From the NCBI GenBank assembly GCA_963921825.1, contig OY997594.1, positions 57,521,675 to 57,585,674 of the forward strand: a DNA stretch of 64,000 nucleotides, read 5' to 3'. This document shows, one piece after another, positions 55,061-64,000 of this stretch (positions are counted from its first letter, which is position 1; each line of letters starts with the position of its first letter). Origin of the DNA: Erodium maritimum (lineage: Eukaryota; Streptophyta; Magnoliopsida; Geraniales; Geraniaceae). The position numbers and the translations under genes were made by a program. A model generated the notes under the pieces. That model saw only the letters and a program-made list of their open reading frames with translations. It searched no databases and had not been told where the DNA came from.

Positions 55061-56830
55061 GCGCGCAAGTGTTTGTTGTGACCTTGTGTCAACTTTATAA
55101 TTTATGTGTTTTGATGATAAAAAATATTCACATACTTATTCAAGATCAAATTAGTCTTCCTATGTTTATTTTCATAAACCAAAGTTATTTTACAAGTGTT
55201 GTATTTTTGATACATGTGATTTTCGTATTTTTCAAGACAACAACGTTGGTTGCATTTGAGGTAACTTAGAAAAATCATATCAAATTCTGATTTTTTTTGT
55301 ATGTTTTCGAAAGCTATGTGAGTCTAATTTTTCATGCACAGACTGCTTCTCTATTTTCTTACTCCATCAGTGAGTAATGGACAGAATTGTAAGTAGACAT
55401 TAAATATGCCAAAACTGATAAAGTAGATTTTCTTGGTTAACTTTGTTCATTAAACTGGAATTGTATACCAGGTAATAACAGGCCTATCCTATACCATCGA
55501 AAATATATATGAGTCTATTTTCTAACCCAATTGACCTTGTGTGATTTAGATTCTTGTGGAAAGAGTTATGTTCATTTGAATAAGCAAAGGTCAAAGCTGA
55601 AATATCTAGCAACAAACATGTTTATCATCTACTTGTATCCAATCAAGTTGTGTATCTCTATGGAAATTTTTCAGACTTTCAATGATGATCAAGGAAGCCT
55701 ATGGAAGATTCAATTTTTTTTTGTTTGAAAGGGTTCAAGTCCTACCAATAGGATTCTTGTACGTATAATCTTTAAGATATGGTTTGACTAGCTCAACACT
55801 CATTCTTTCCTCTCTTATTCAAAAATATGATTTCTCTTTATTATTTAATCCTTTTTTATTCATTCAAATTGGTTTTGAAAAGAGAGAATTCCTCATTTCA
55901 ATCTTGAAATGTGTTGAGGATATCTCTTGTTAAGATATGCCACTTGACTTTGTATTCAAGTATTTCTTCTAATTTTTTTTTTGAATTATCAAGTGTCAAA
56001 TTCTTGTCTATAAAAGCCATCATTTGTGTCTTCATTTCAAGATACAAGACTTCTACACCTTCTCTACAAAAAAATCAGCACAAAGTTCTTCATCTTTGAG
56101 AGGAAAGTCATCTTGAGAGTTCTATTCTTTTGGTTCTAGAAATTGTTTTCAAAGTCATGAACTAATAGTTTCATATCTTTTGATCTTTAAAAAACATACA
56201 TTCTTATAGTTATATCATTTCATTAACATGTTATGCTCTCTTTGCAAATTATTTTGACATCCTCTCCTCTCAAAATCATCTTGAGTTAAGCCTTACATAA
56301 CTTGAAATCATATATACCTTGCTTATACTTCATATTTATATTTTGTTTGTAACTGAGACATTGTTTTTATTCTATATAAGGTTAAACACATTGTACTGTT
56401 GACTCTTGGTGAGTTGACCTCAATATCTTTTATTTTAATTGGCCTTCTAAGCTAGAAAAAGGTGTTGTAGTTGGTTGCAAGAATTGTTCTCGCAAAGTGT
56501 TGTAGTGGCTGTAAGATTTGTTCATGCTTCCCATTTGGTGTTGTAACTTGCAAGATTAGTTCTTTTGAGACTTTGTAACATTTACTATAAGTTAGTAAAA
56601 GGCCGAACTCTAAGGGAGTTCATTAGTGTGGACATAGCAACTATAAGGAGAGTTGTGAACCAGTTATATCTTTGTGTTGGCTATCTCTATCTTGCTAACT
56701 TTGCTTGATGTTTAAATTTCTGAATTTATTTTTAAGTTGCTATATTTTTAATCGATATATCCACCCCTCTAGGTTGATTTCTTATGGACCTTTTAGTGTT
56801 CACCCTCTAACGATATCCACACGAGAAAGA
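55061..56830 (+). other. AT-rich block, possibly an old copia LTR
   Basis: Starts near TGTTTGTTGTGACC and has a long AT-rich middle. Around 56465-56580 it shows three degenerate units of GTGTTGTA..TTGCAAGA.TTGTTC, a pattern seen in large copia (SIRE/Maximus-like) LTRs. No primer site, second LTR or pol was found. Low-confidence suggestion. Confidence 0.25.
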
Positions 56831-58536
56831 TGGATCCACAACTAAGCACGGTAGTAGCCCTTGAAAAGGCGATATTAGTACTTGTTTGCAAAAAGAAAAA
56901 AATAGATAAAACAATTGTTCTTACTGATTCTCAAAAGGAACCAATGGGTGTAGGGAAAGTGAAGAAGGTGTTTTGTGCACAAATGGGTGGTTATGGGACG
57001 TGAGATACATTTTTGGAGATGTGAGTCGAAACATGTTTGCCAAGATGTATTTATTGAGCTTATTTTCATAATCCTGACTATATATTGTGCCTTCATAAGC
57101 TTAATTCCATGTGATTTGTGATTGCATTGATTCCTTATAATTAGTGGAGAAGGGTTGAAAATGCTTGCATATGAATCCTTAAGAACCGTGTATAGGAAAA
57201 GAAGAACGCCTGTTAGAGTTGACAAAAGGTTTGTAAGTTATATTGAGTAGGCTTCATTGCAAGTAGCTTCTCGTGCAGTATGTTCATTGGTTTATGCATT
57301 CTTTTGAGCTGTGTAAGATCTTTTTCTATGTGACCAATTCTAAAAAAACTCTTTTAGTCAATGTGTGCCCTTGAGCTCATAATTTACCAACTTTTTATGA
57401 ACTTTTGCATGCATCATGTAGGTGAGTCTTAGGTTATATTAGTAGTAGGGTCATGTATTTCACGTGCATCTGTACTTTTACTTGCCTGAATAAAGGAGGC
57501 TCGGACTCCTCCTATTGAGGTGAACCTCGGGGTTTAAACAAGACATGTCTTACTGCTTTATTTAGTTTAATTTACTTAGGGAAAGGAAAGCTTAAGTGTG
57601 GGGTGTTTTTTTAAAGTGTGCCGGACGTGCGGACCGCATGCTAGCCACGTGTCGTGCGTCAGACATGTGGCACGTTTCAGCGCTGCTCAGAATGCATGTC
57701 GTGTGGACGTCGTGCGCACATCAGATGGATGACCTTCCTTTACAAGAGGTTTATATTTATGAATTCCCTTCGATTTGACATATCACGAGCGAAAATCAGA
57801 GTTTGTACGAGAAAGTTATGCCCTTTAGAAGATCAGCTATACTTTAAACCTCCTTAAACCAATTTCCCCCAATATCCTTAATACTCTAAGACGAGGTCGT
57901 TAGAACATATAGAGAGAAACAAATATAAAATCACACCAACCCGATACTGAAAAGCTTAAAAATATGACTAAAACTTTGCAATATATGCATTTTATGTTTA
58001 CATCAAGCATGGCTTGTAAGCATTGCGTCCATATAGAATAAGTTTGAAGTGTCGATCGTCTATAAGGTCATTTTGGAAAAAAAATTTGTATTAAGGTCAA
58101 TTTAATAATTCTCCTTGAGATATTCATGTTTTTACATTTGTTTTTAAATTATGGGTAAAATTGTATTTTTAGTTTTTTTAAAAAAAAATGATTTTTTGGG
58201 GTTTATGAGGTTAAGGTTTACTTTAAGGTTGACCGATTCTTTTAGGGGTTTAGGGTTAAAGTCAGTGATCATATACAAGATTATAGAAAAATGAACCGTA
58301 AACTAAAGTATTCTAAACGTTATCAATTTTTGTCATCTAATAAGTTTCAATATTAGAGTAGGTAAGTAAGAAAAAATGTGTGAACTTTTTTTTAAATGGA
58401 TCTACTTCATTAATCAATAGTACTCTTGTCGAAAACAAACATAATGGGATAAATCCCTTATAACCGAGATTTTATTTTGATACCCCCATTGACCATAGGT
58501 GTATCGACGCCTTAGGATACAAAAAAAACTCATATC
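56831..58536. other. Intergenic, no gene seen
   Basis: AT-rich; short frames only (56875-57225 minus, 57596-57857 plus) without recognisable features. A T-run followed by AAATGGATCTACTTC at 58387-58412 could be the A-tail end of a minus-strand retroposon. Confidence 0.45.
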
Positions 58537-58541
58537 GTGCA

Positions 58542-59838
58542 AGTCAGTAAATAGAGAGAATTGATTGTAATGTATTGTGTGATTTATGATGACTTGAGTA
58601 CACGTATATATAGCCTATACAGTAGTTATCTACTTGATATGAGATAGATTCTAAGTATGAGATAAGTATAGTAAGTGATAAGTATATTTGAAACTATGTA
58701 TATCTGATACGCCCCCTCAAGCTGAGATCGACTGAAGGCGAAGCTTGTCCTTAAACTTGCCAAATTGTAGACGAGGTAGTGGCTTGGTTAAAATGTCTGC
58801 AATCTGGTCAGATGTGGAGAGAGGAGAAACCGTAACAAGGCGCTGTAGGAAACGACCGCAAACAAAATGAAAATCAACCTCGACATGACGCGTCCGTGCC
58901 TGGAAAGCTGGATTAGTGGAGAGATATACAGCACCAACATTATCACACCAGATATGGGGGGGACGAACCAGTGTGACCCCCAATTCCCGAAGCAAGCTAG
59001 ATAACCATTTGAGTTCAACACATACATCAGCCACAACTTTGAACTCGGACTCTGTAGAGGACCGGGCTACAGTATGTTGTTTCCGTGAGTTCCAAGCAAG
59101 TAAATTAGTACCAAAATAGATGAGGAAACCACCCGTAGACCTGCGATCATCCGGACAACCAGCCCAATCGGCATCACTGAAAGCAGTAAGACTTGTGAGA
59201 GAATCACGAACAAAAGACAACCCCTCAGATATAGTCCCAGCAAGGAACCGAAGTACTCTTTTAAGAGCTTTAAAATGTGCAGTAGTGGGACAGTGCATGA
59301 ACTGACATAGCTTATTGGCTGCAAAAGAGAGATCCGGCCTAGTGAGAGTAGCATACTGAAGGCTACCACAAAGACGTCTGTATAACGTACTCTCCGAAGG
59401 AGATAAAGCATCTCCTTGAGTCGCTGAAAGAGGTTTGGAGGAATCCATCGGTGTGGAAAACGGCTTGCACTTCTCCATATTGGCCAAACATAACATCTCT
59501 CTAAAATATTGTGCCTGAGAAAGACGAATTCCATTTGTATCTGTCAAAACCTGAATACCAAGGAAGTAATGAAGATTGCCCAGATCACGAAGCTTAAACT
59601 CAGCCGATAAACGAGTAATGAATCGAGACATTAGAGTATCATCATTACTAGTGATAATGACATCATCAACATAAACCAAGAGAAAGACAGTGTAGCCAGC
59701 ACGTTGATAAATGAACAGGGACGAGTCACATTGAGACCCCACGAGTCACAGTAGTTATCTACTTGATATGATATAGATTCTAAGTATGAGATAAGTATAG
59801 TAAGTGATAAGTATATTTGAAACTATGGATATCTGATA
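58542..59838 (-). mobile_element. Mini Ty1/copia element: partial LTR - RT/RNase H - LTR
   Basis: Bounded by the 5-bp target duplication GTGCA (58537-58541 and 59839-59843). On the minus strand: 91-bp LTR start (59838-59748), then RT from mid-domain to the end of RNase H (59742-58717), polypurine tract TTGAGGGGGCG, and a 168-bp 3' LTR (58709-58542). The 91-bp overlap of the LTRs has two differences. LTR ends are TATCAG...TGACT, i.e. TA...CT instead of TG...CA. A 10-bp repeat (ACGAGTCACA at 59721 and 59741) marks the deletion junction. Confidence 0.92.
58717..59742 (-). pseudogene. Copia RT C-half and RNase H (open 341-codon frame)
   Basis: Uninterrupted frame starting at GSQCDSSLFIYQ, just before the RT catalytic YVDD (FLLVYVDDVIIT, residues about 20-31). 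It then has YFLGIQV, YRRLCGSLQYATLTRPDLSFAANKLCQFM, the RNase H landmarks FSDADWAGCPDDRRSTGG, WNSRKQHTVARSSTESEF, WCDNVGAVYLSTNPAFQARTRHVEVD and ADILTKPLPRLQF, ending 8 bp before the polypurine tract. RT fingers, integrase, protease and gag are missing. The open frame implies the deletion is young or the element is recent. The ATG is accidental (inside GSQ). Confidence 0.93.
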
Positions 59839-59843
59839 GTGCA

Positions 59844-60079
59844 CATTAGGAGAGGAACAACAACAACAGTTGATAGGCACAATAAAATAAGGCCAAGGAT
59901 CTGAATACCCAAATGGGTGGTGGTCTTGGCTTGTTGGCTGACGGTACTCGTCGTCCTAGGGAACGTGACCTAGCCAAATGACCCCAAACTTGGGGTGAGA
60001 GGGTTTTCCAAAGGCCTACTCACCCAAAGTAACGCCCATCATGGCTTCTGACGCTGTTTAGCAGCCTTCGTCGATACTC
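59844..60079. other. Intergenic spacer, no gene seen
   Basis: Short stretch between the copia element and the minus-strand LINE ORF1; nothing recognised. Confidence 0.5.
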
Positions 60080-61320
60080 TGGCGGATGATGGATGATATT
60101 CGTCTTTTGTATTTGGGTTGACATCCATCAGCACGAAAACCCTCTTCTTGATTCAGTCTTTGAGTGCTACGACTCGTTTGGCTTTTTATCGTGCACGTTC
60201 CTTCACATTCTTGGATCGTCGAGGAACCCGTTTGGGGGGTTTTGGAGTTTGGTCTCCTCTCTTATTCTTCTTTTGCTGGTCTGTTTTCCCCCCAGAAGCG
60301 GTGTCTCATCCTTGAGACGGGGCAGTTGTGGCGAACTGAGTATCAGTGGCGGTGGAGGTGGTGGTAGAGGTGTTGCAGGAAATACCATTGGGATGAGGTC
60401 TGCACCTAGGTTTGTTGAAGTCCCCAAATGGCCCAGGCTAGGCAAGATTGTAGGTCAGACAAATATCAGAGCCGGGATAGCTATTATCGATTGCTTCCCG
60501 TCCTCCCAATTCCAATGGAGGGGAACACCTACTTAGCTGCAAATTAGGCAAAAATGTAGGTCGTATTTCCTTCAATCTCCAATTTGGAGAATCCAATCCT
60601 CGATGCAGTGCTGGTGCTGTAGTATGGACTGTTTGCAGAGGTCTCCCGTGGTGCTCCCATGGCTGGTTGGCTCGATAAGGGGGGCGTTCCCCCTAAAAGC
60701 TCAAGGGTTGGACCCGAAGATGAAGGTGACACTACCCAATTCGATTAGAAGTACTTTCGGTCCAGATTCCCGCGACAGAACCACCATGCAATCCTTGTTT
60801 AGATGACCAAGGTGGCCGCAACGATAGAAAAAGTTTGGGAGCTGCTCATACTGTAGTCGGGCGATAATGAGCTCGTTAAAGCCCTCAAAACGAAGTTGGA
60901 GATGTCGCAGGAGAGGTCTGGTAGCTTCTAGTTTCGCCCGAAGCCAGAAGAACTTGTCCCATCCCCAATGATGAGATGGATTTCAGGCTTCTACTTCCTT
61001 TCTCAGTTTGGAGTCAATGAGGTCTCTAGATGAGAGCTAGGATGTCCTAGCCTCTCCATCGATATGTCGAAAGCTCTCACGACCATGCAAACATGCCGAA
61101 AAACCAACTTTTCCGGCTGAGTTTTCGGTGACAATGGCGTAAGGAGCTATAGACGAGAAGGCGTTAACAACACAAACATCCCAAGTAGTAGCAATCAAAC
61201 CATAGAGGACTCTCGGTCTTACCATTTTGTCGACGGTCGACGAAGACATACTGATACCTTGCGTCTTCCATGGCTGAGACCGTGCTGGCAGGGACTTCCA
61301 TAGTGACGTCGTCATCGTCC
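60080..61320 (-). pseudogene. LINE ORF1 (DUF4283 + zinc knuckle), minus strand
   Basis: Starts near 61315 (MTTSLWKSLPARSQPW...), with MVRPRVLYGLIATTWDVC in the DUF4283 part, KFFWLRAKLEATRPLLRHLQL (about 60950) and a knuckle PNFFYRCGHLGHLNKDC at about 60835-60785. The first Cys of C-X2-C-X4-H-X4-C is Phe. Downstream is a Pro-rich tail (PLPPPPPPL, 60360). Frames are broken at least four times. It ends 370 bp upstream of the aldo-keto reductase gene, in divergent orientation. No EN/RT attached. Confidence 0.75.
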
Positions 61321-61624
61321 ACTAACTTGTATGATTTTAGTGGAAAAATACGAAAAATTGCTTCTTAGAGTATCCCAGGACATTTATCAAGTTACAAGAG
61401 TTGTAACTACCCAGCAATAAATTTATCAATACATATAGAATTTTCAACCACCAATTGTGAAATCTGTACATCAATGTTCATCTCAAGTCAATAGACTGCT
61501 ACACGATTATCTCAAACCGAGATAGCATATATTCCATTGCCAAAAATGACAAACACAAGAGAAAAAGGATATTGCTTTTTCAAATAAAGACAGACAGACG
61601 AGAAGAAGAAGAAAAAAAGCTAAA

Positions 61625-61632
61625 TATATAAA
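61625..61632 (+). promoter_or_regulatory. TATA box of the aldo-keto reductase gene
   Basis: TATATAAA 55 bp upstream of the ATG; a start about 25-30 bp downstream would give a very short leader. Preceded by an AGAAGAAGAAG purine stretch (61602-61612). Confidence 0.65.
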
Positions 61633-61686
61633 TCGAGAAAGACCAATATAGTTACTAGTGTCAATGATCACCACAAACTAACAGAA

Positions 61687-62859
61687 ATGGACATTCCAAA
61701 AGCTCCCCTGAGCTCCGGCCAATCAATGCCACTTCTGGGCATGGGAACGGCGGCCTCACCGCCTGTCGGACCTGAAGCTACCATGCAAGCAATACTGGAA
61801 GCAATCAGGCTTGGCTACAGACACTTTGACACAGCTTCCTTGTACCAAACAGAGCAGCCCCTTGGGCAAGCCATAGCTCAAGCTCTCTCCCTCGGCATCA
61901 TCAAATCAAGAGACGAGCTCTTCATCACCTCCAAGCTCTGGTGCAGCGATGCTCACTCTCGTCTTGTCCTCTCCTCCCTCCACAAGACTTTACAGTAATC
62001 AATCCCTCAAATCACAACAAGCTTATTAATTCTCTGTTTCTGCATCTTCATCTCTGACCACTTCCTTTGGCAGCAATCTGGGTTTAGAGTACCTGGATCT
62101 GTACCTGATCCACTGGCCTGTCAGCTCCAAGCCAGGAACCTACGAATACCCCATAAAAGACGACCACTTTATGGCCATGGACTTCAAGTCTGTTTGGGAA
62201 GCCATGGAAAATTGCCAGAGGCTTGGCCTCACCAAGTCCATTGGAGTCAGCAACTTCTCTTGCAAGAAAGTTGCAGACATTCTCGCCATTGCAGAGATAC
62301 CACCTGCTGTGAATCAGGTGAGCATCTTCTTTCTCTCTTACAAGCAAATGGGTTTCAGTAAAACTGATCAGATTGAGTTTTGAAGGTGGAAGTGAACCCT
62401 ATTTGGCAACAGAAGAAGCTGAGGGAGTTGTGCAACTCGAAAGGAATCCTCTTGACAGCATATGCTCCACTAGGAGCCAGAGGAACCATTTGGGGAAGCA
62501 ACAAAGTCATGGAGTGTCAAGTGCTTAAAGACATCGCCAAGGACAGAGGCAAAACCGTTGCTCAGGTATACGAGTGTGTGTGTATCTGTGACAGGAACAA
62601 ACAAATCTGGGCTTACTAGTTTGTGCATAAACAGGTGTGTTTGAGATGGGCATATGAACAAGGGATGGGTGTGGTGGTGAAGAGTTTCAACAAGGAGAGG
62701 ATGAAAGAGAACCTGGAGATTTTTGACTGGGCTCTGAGTGATGAAGAGTCCAAGAAGATGAGTGAAATCCCACAAACCAGGCTTTGCACAGGAGAAGATT
62801 ACATATCAGTAGCAGGGCCTTACAAGACCAAGGAGGAGCTATGGGATGGAGAAATTTGA
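61687..62859 (+). CDS. NADPH-dependent aldo-keto reductase (AKR4 type), four exons
   Basis: Cytosolic carbonyl reductase; plant AKR4 relatives include chalcone/codeinone-reductase-like, methylecgonone reductase, deoxymugineic acid synthase and galacturonate reductase. Substrate not predictable. Exons 61687-61994, 62074-62317, 62386-62565, 62635-62859, all with GT-AG introns of 68-79 bp, giving 318 residues, normal family length. (beta/alpha)8 barrel with the full catalytic tetrad: D48 and Y53 ([14 protein letters not shown]), K83 (FITSKLW), H116 (LYLIHWPV). AKR signatures: [34 protein letters not shown], and the NADPH phosphate loop [20 protein letters not shown]. No signal peptide. Start chosen by TATA spacing and the conserved N-terminus (MPLLGMGTA). 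No stop or frameshift. It stands alone between LINE remnants; other members of a tandem cluster, common for this family, may lie outside the window. Confidence 0.95.
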
Positions 62860-63062
62860 TCCTACACAGACCTCTCAATGCTTCATCTTGTAAATTCTCT
62901 GTTCTAGCATTACCTTATCTCTAGTCTCTGTGAGCTCGTGTCTGCAATAACATTACTCTGTGATCATTTCCATTTCTTCCCCACATTCCAAGAGAAACAC
63001 TATCAAAATTAGCTTTTTAACATATAAAAAAGTGAAGTTGAAACCTGAAAGCAACGACCAAG
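62860..63062. other. 3' flank of the reductase gene
   Basis: No clear AATAAA; CAATAACATTA at 62945 could serve as a polyadenylation signal variant. Nothing else seen before the LINE ORF1. Confidence 0.4.
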
Positions 63063-63070
63063 GCTTGTAA

Positions 63071-63993
63071 ATGTACAAGGAGGAAATGACTGAGACTGAG
63101 CTCCCTAAGCCTCCCGACCCTTCACCTTTGGGCCCTGTTCCGGCCCTCTCCAAGGCGGCTCTCTCTTGCTCGAGCGCCCCCAACCCTCTATATGGAGCTT
63201 TGCTTAAGTTCAGCGTTGTCAGAGTCTCCCTTCTCTGTCGGGACATTGACTCCTTACGAGCCGATGTATCCGTTGTCCTGGGACCTTAGATCCGCTTGAT
63301 TGAGCTCGGTTTGGAGGTGTACCTGGTCTCCTTTGCTGACAAAGATTCATACAATTTGGTGGCTATTTACAATTGGATGGGTCTTCGGCAGTGGTTCTCC
63401 GATTGCTTCTCGGGCGTCGATTCAATCTCTAGTGGTGGCCGCTTTTTGTGGATTTCGATTGTTGGCATCCCCTTTTCCGGTTGGTCTTTGTTGACTATTC
63501 GGAATATCACAGCAGCCATCGGCACTCCCATAGTCGTTCACCCCTATTCCTCCTTACTCACTCGCTTGACCTGGCCTTTGTTCTCATCCATTCGAGCTCT
63601 TTGGTCTCTGGAAAGTGGGAAGTGGTTGTGGAAATTGATAGTATCACTTACCCTACTCTTGTCTCGGAAGTGGAAGCGTCTTCGGTTCCTCCTCTCCCGA
63701 CGATGTCTTCTCCCTTCGACCTTGAGGAGGGTGAGTTCAGGCCTCCTCGGCGTCAAGCCTCAGACGTCCCTGAGGACTCCTTCTTGGAGAGCTCCGACGA
63801 TTTTGAGGAGAGCCCGAGTCAGGCGACTTCTGAATCCTCCCAGAACCCTAGCAATTCGAGAGGGTTTCAATCGATCCAACTCTCGTCGTCCTCTTCTGAG
63901 GCCACCATGGGTCTCATCGGAACTTCCCCGGAGCACGCCTCCCCTCGCCGGCCATCCTCGTTCTCGCAGCCGACGTTGGCCTCGATCTCGTAA
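63071..63993 (+). pseudogene. LINE ORF1 (BNR-like second domain and acidic tail)
   Basis: Starts MYKEEMTETELPKPPDPSP, breaks at TAG 63287-63289, continues in frame with SISSGGRFLWISIVGIPFSGWS (the GIPFSGWS module also at 39.9 kb). It then shifts frame near 63565 to LTRLDLAFVLIHSS (same as LDRLDLGFVLIHS at 40.0 kb). The tail FDLEEGEFRPPRRQAS and a Ser-rich acidic stretch reach the window end at 63993. The RRM is not evident. The element probably continues beyond the window. Confidence 0.7.
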
Positions 63994-64000
63994 TCGACTC

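Noticed and set aside
58717-59742. 341-codon copia frame as a functional gene
   Set aside because: Open but begins mid-RT at a chance ATG and is bounded by LTRs and a target duplication; a deleted retroelement.
1-64000. CRISPR array, rRNA, bacterial operon, viral genome
   Set aside because: No spaced identical repeats with unique spacers, no rRNA-like sequence, no polycistronic gene order; all long frames trace to plant transposons apart from the spliced reductase gene.

Overview
This window is repeat-dominated nuclear DNA from a flowering plant, probably a eudicot. The evidence is plant-type L1/BNR LINEs with DUF4283, RRM and zinc-knuckle ORF1s, Ty1/copia and Ty3/gypsy (Tekay/Del-like) pol remnants, retroelement primer sites matching initiator tRNA-Met, a PIF/Harbinger-type DNA element, and one four-exon plant aldo-keto reductase gene. 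Almost all other open frames are broken transposon pieces. No rRNA, tRNA, CRISPR array or bacterial-type operon is visible. The species cannot be named from the sequence.

Layout. 0-3.8 kb: RRM-type LINE remnant, a non-coding LINE derivative ending in an A-tail, and a minus-strand retroposon. 3.8-9.1 kb: LTR-like sequence of a gypsy element, split by a 1.65-kb unit (copy 1, minus). 9.6-11.3 kb: minus-strand retroposon and a 460-bp inverted repeat. 11.4-18.8 kb: a long decayed L1-type LINE whose RNase H region was split by a 2.08-kb non-autonomous LTR element with matching LTRs, primer site and AGAAG target duplication. 18.9-21.5 kb: a relative of the 0.8-2.5 kb non-coding element, carrying a 24-bp minisatellite. 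22.3-25.7 kb: a second LINE lacking its reverse-transcriptase core. 27.3-30.7 kb: LINE ends, a deleted copia element (LTR-RNase H-LTR-primer site) and a 352-bp inverted-terminal element. 30.9-37.7 kb: LINE ORF1 remnants and a perfect 17-bp hairpin. 37.8-43.9 kb: copia gag (minus), LINE ORF1 scrap, and gypsy pol split by copy 2 of the 1.65-kb unit inside a 113-bp duplication. 43.9-45.0 kb: ORF1-only LINE derivative. 45-47.9 kb: unique-looking intergenic DNA with a G-box cluster.

47.9-50.3 kb: a 2.39-kb PIF/Harbinger-type element with terminal inverted repeats and TTA target duplication. It carries only the Myb/SANT-like ORF1 gene (two exons, TATA box, one in-frame TGA) and no transposase. 50.4-51.3 kb: a copia-type LTR joined at the primer site to the interior and 3' LTR of a TRIM-like element. 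51.3-54 kb: more ORF1-only LINE derivatives. 54-58.5 kb: AT-rich DNA, possibly including an old LTR. 58.5-59.8 kb: a mini copia element with GTGCA target duplication. 60.1-61.3 kb: minus-strand LINE ORF1. 61.69-62.86 kb: the only intact host gene, an AKR4-type NADPH-dependent aldo-keto reductase of 318 residues. 63.07 kb to the end: another RRM-type LINE ORF1.

The elements do not form a joint pathway. What links them is nesting and recombination history: LTRs fused directly to pol interiors, LINE derivatives that keep ORF1 and the 3' tail but lose ORF2, and DNA/LTR elements missing their own enzymes. Exact identities quoted are by-eye counts.
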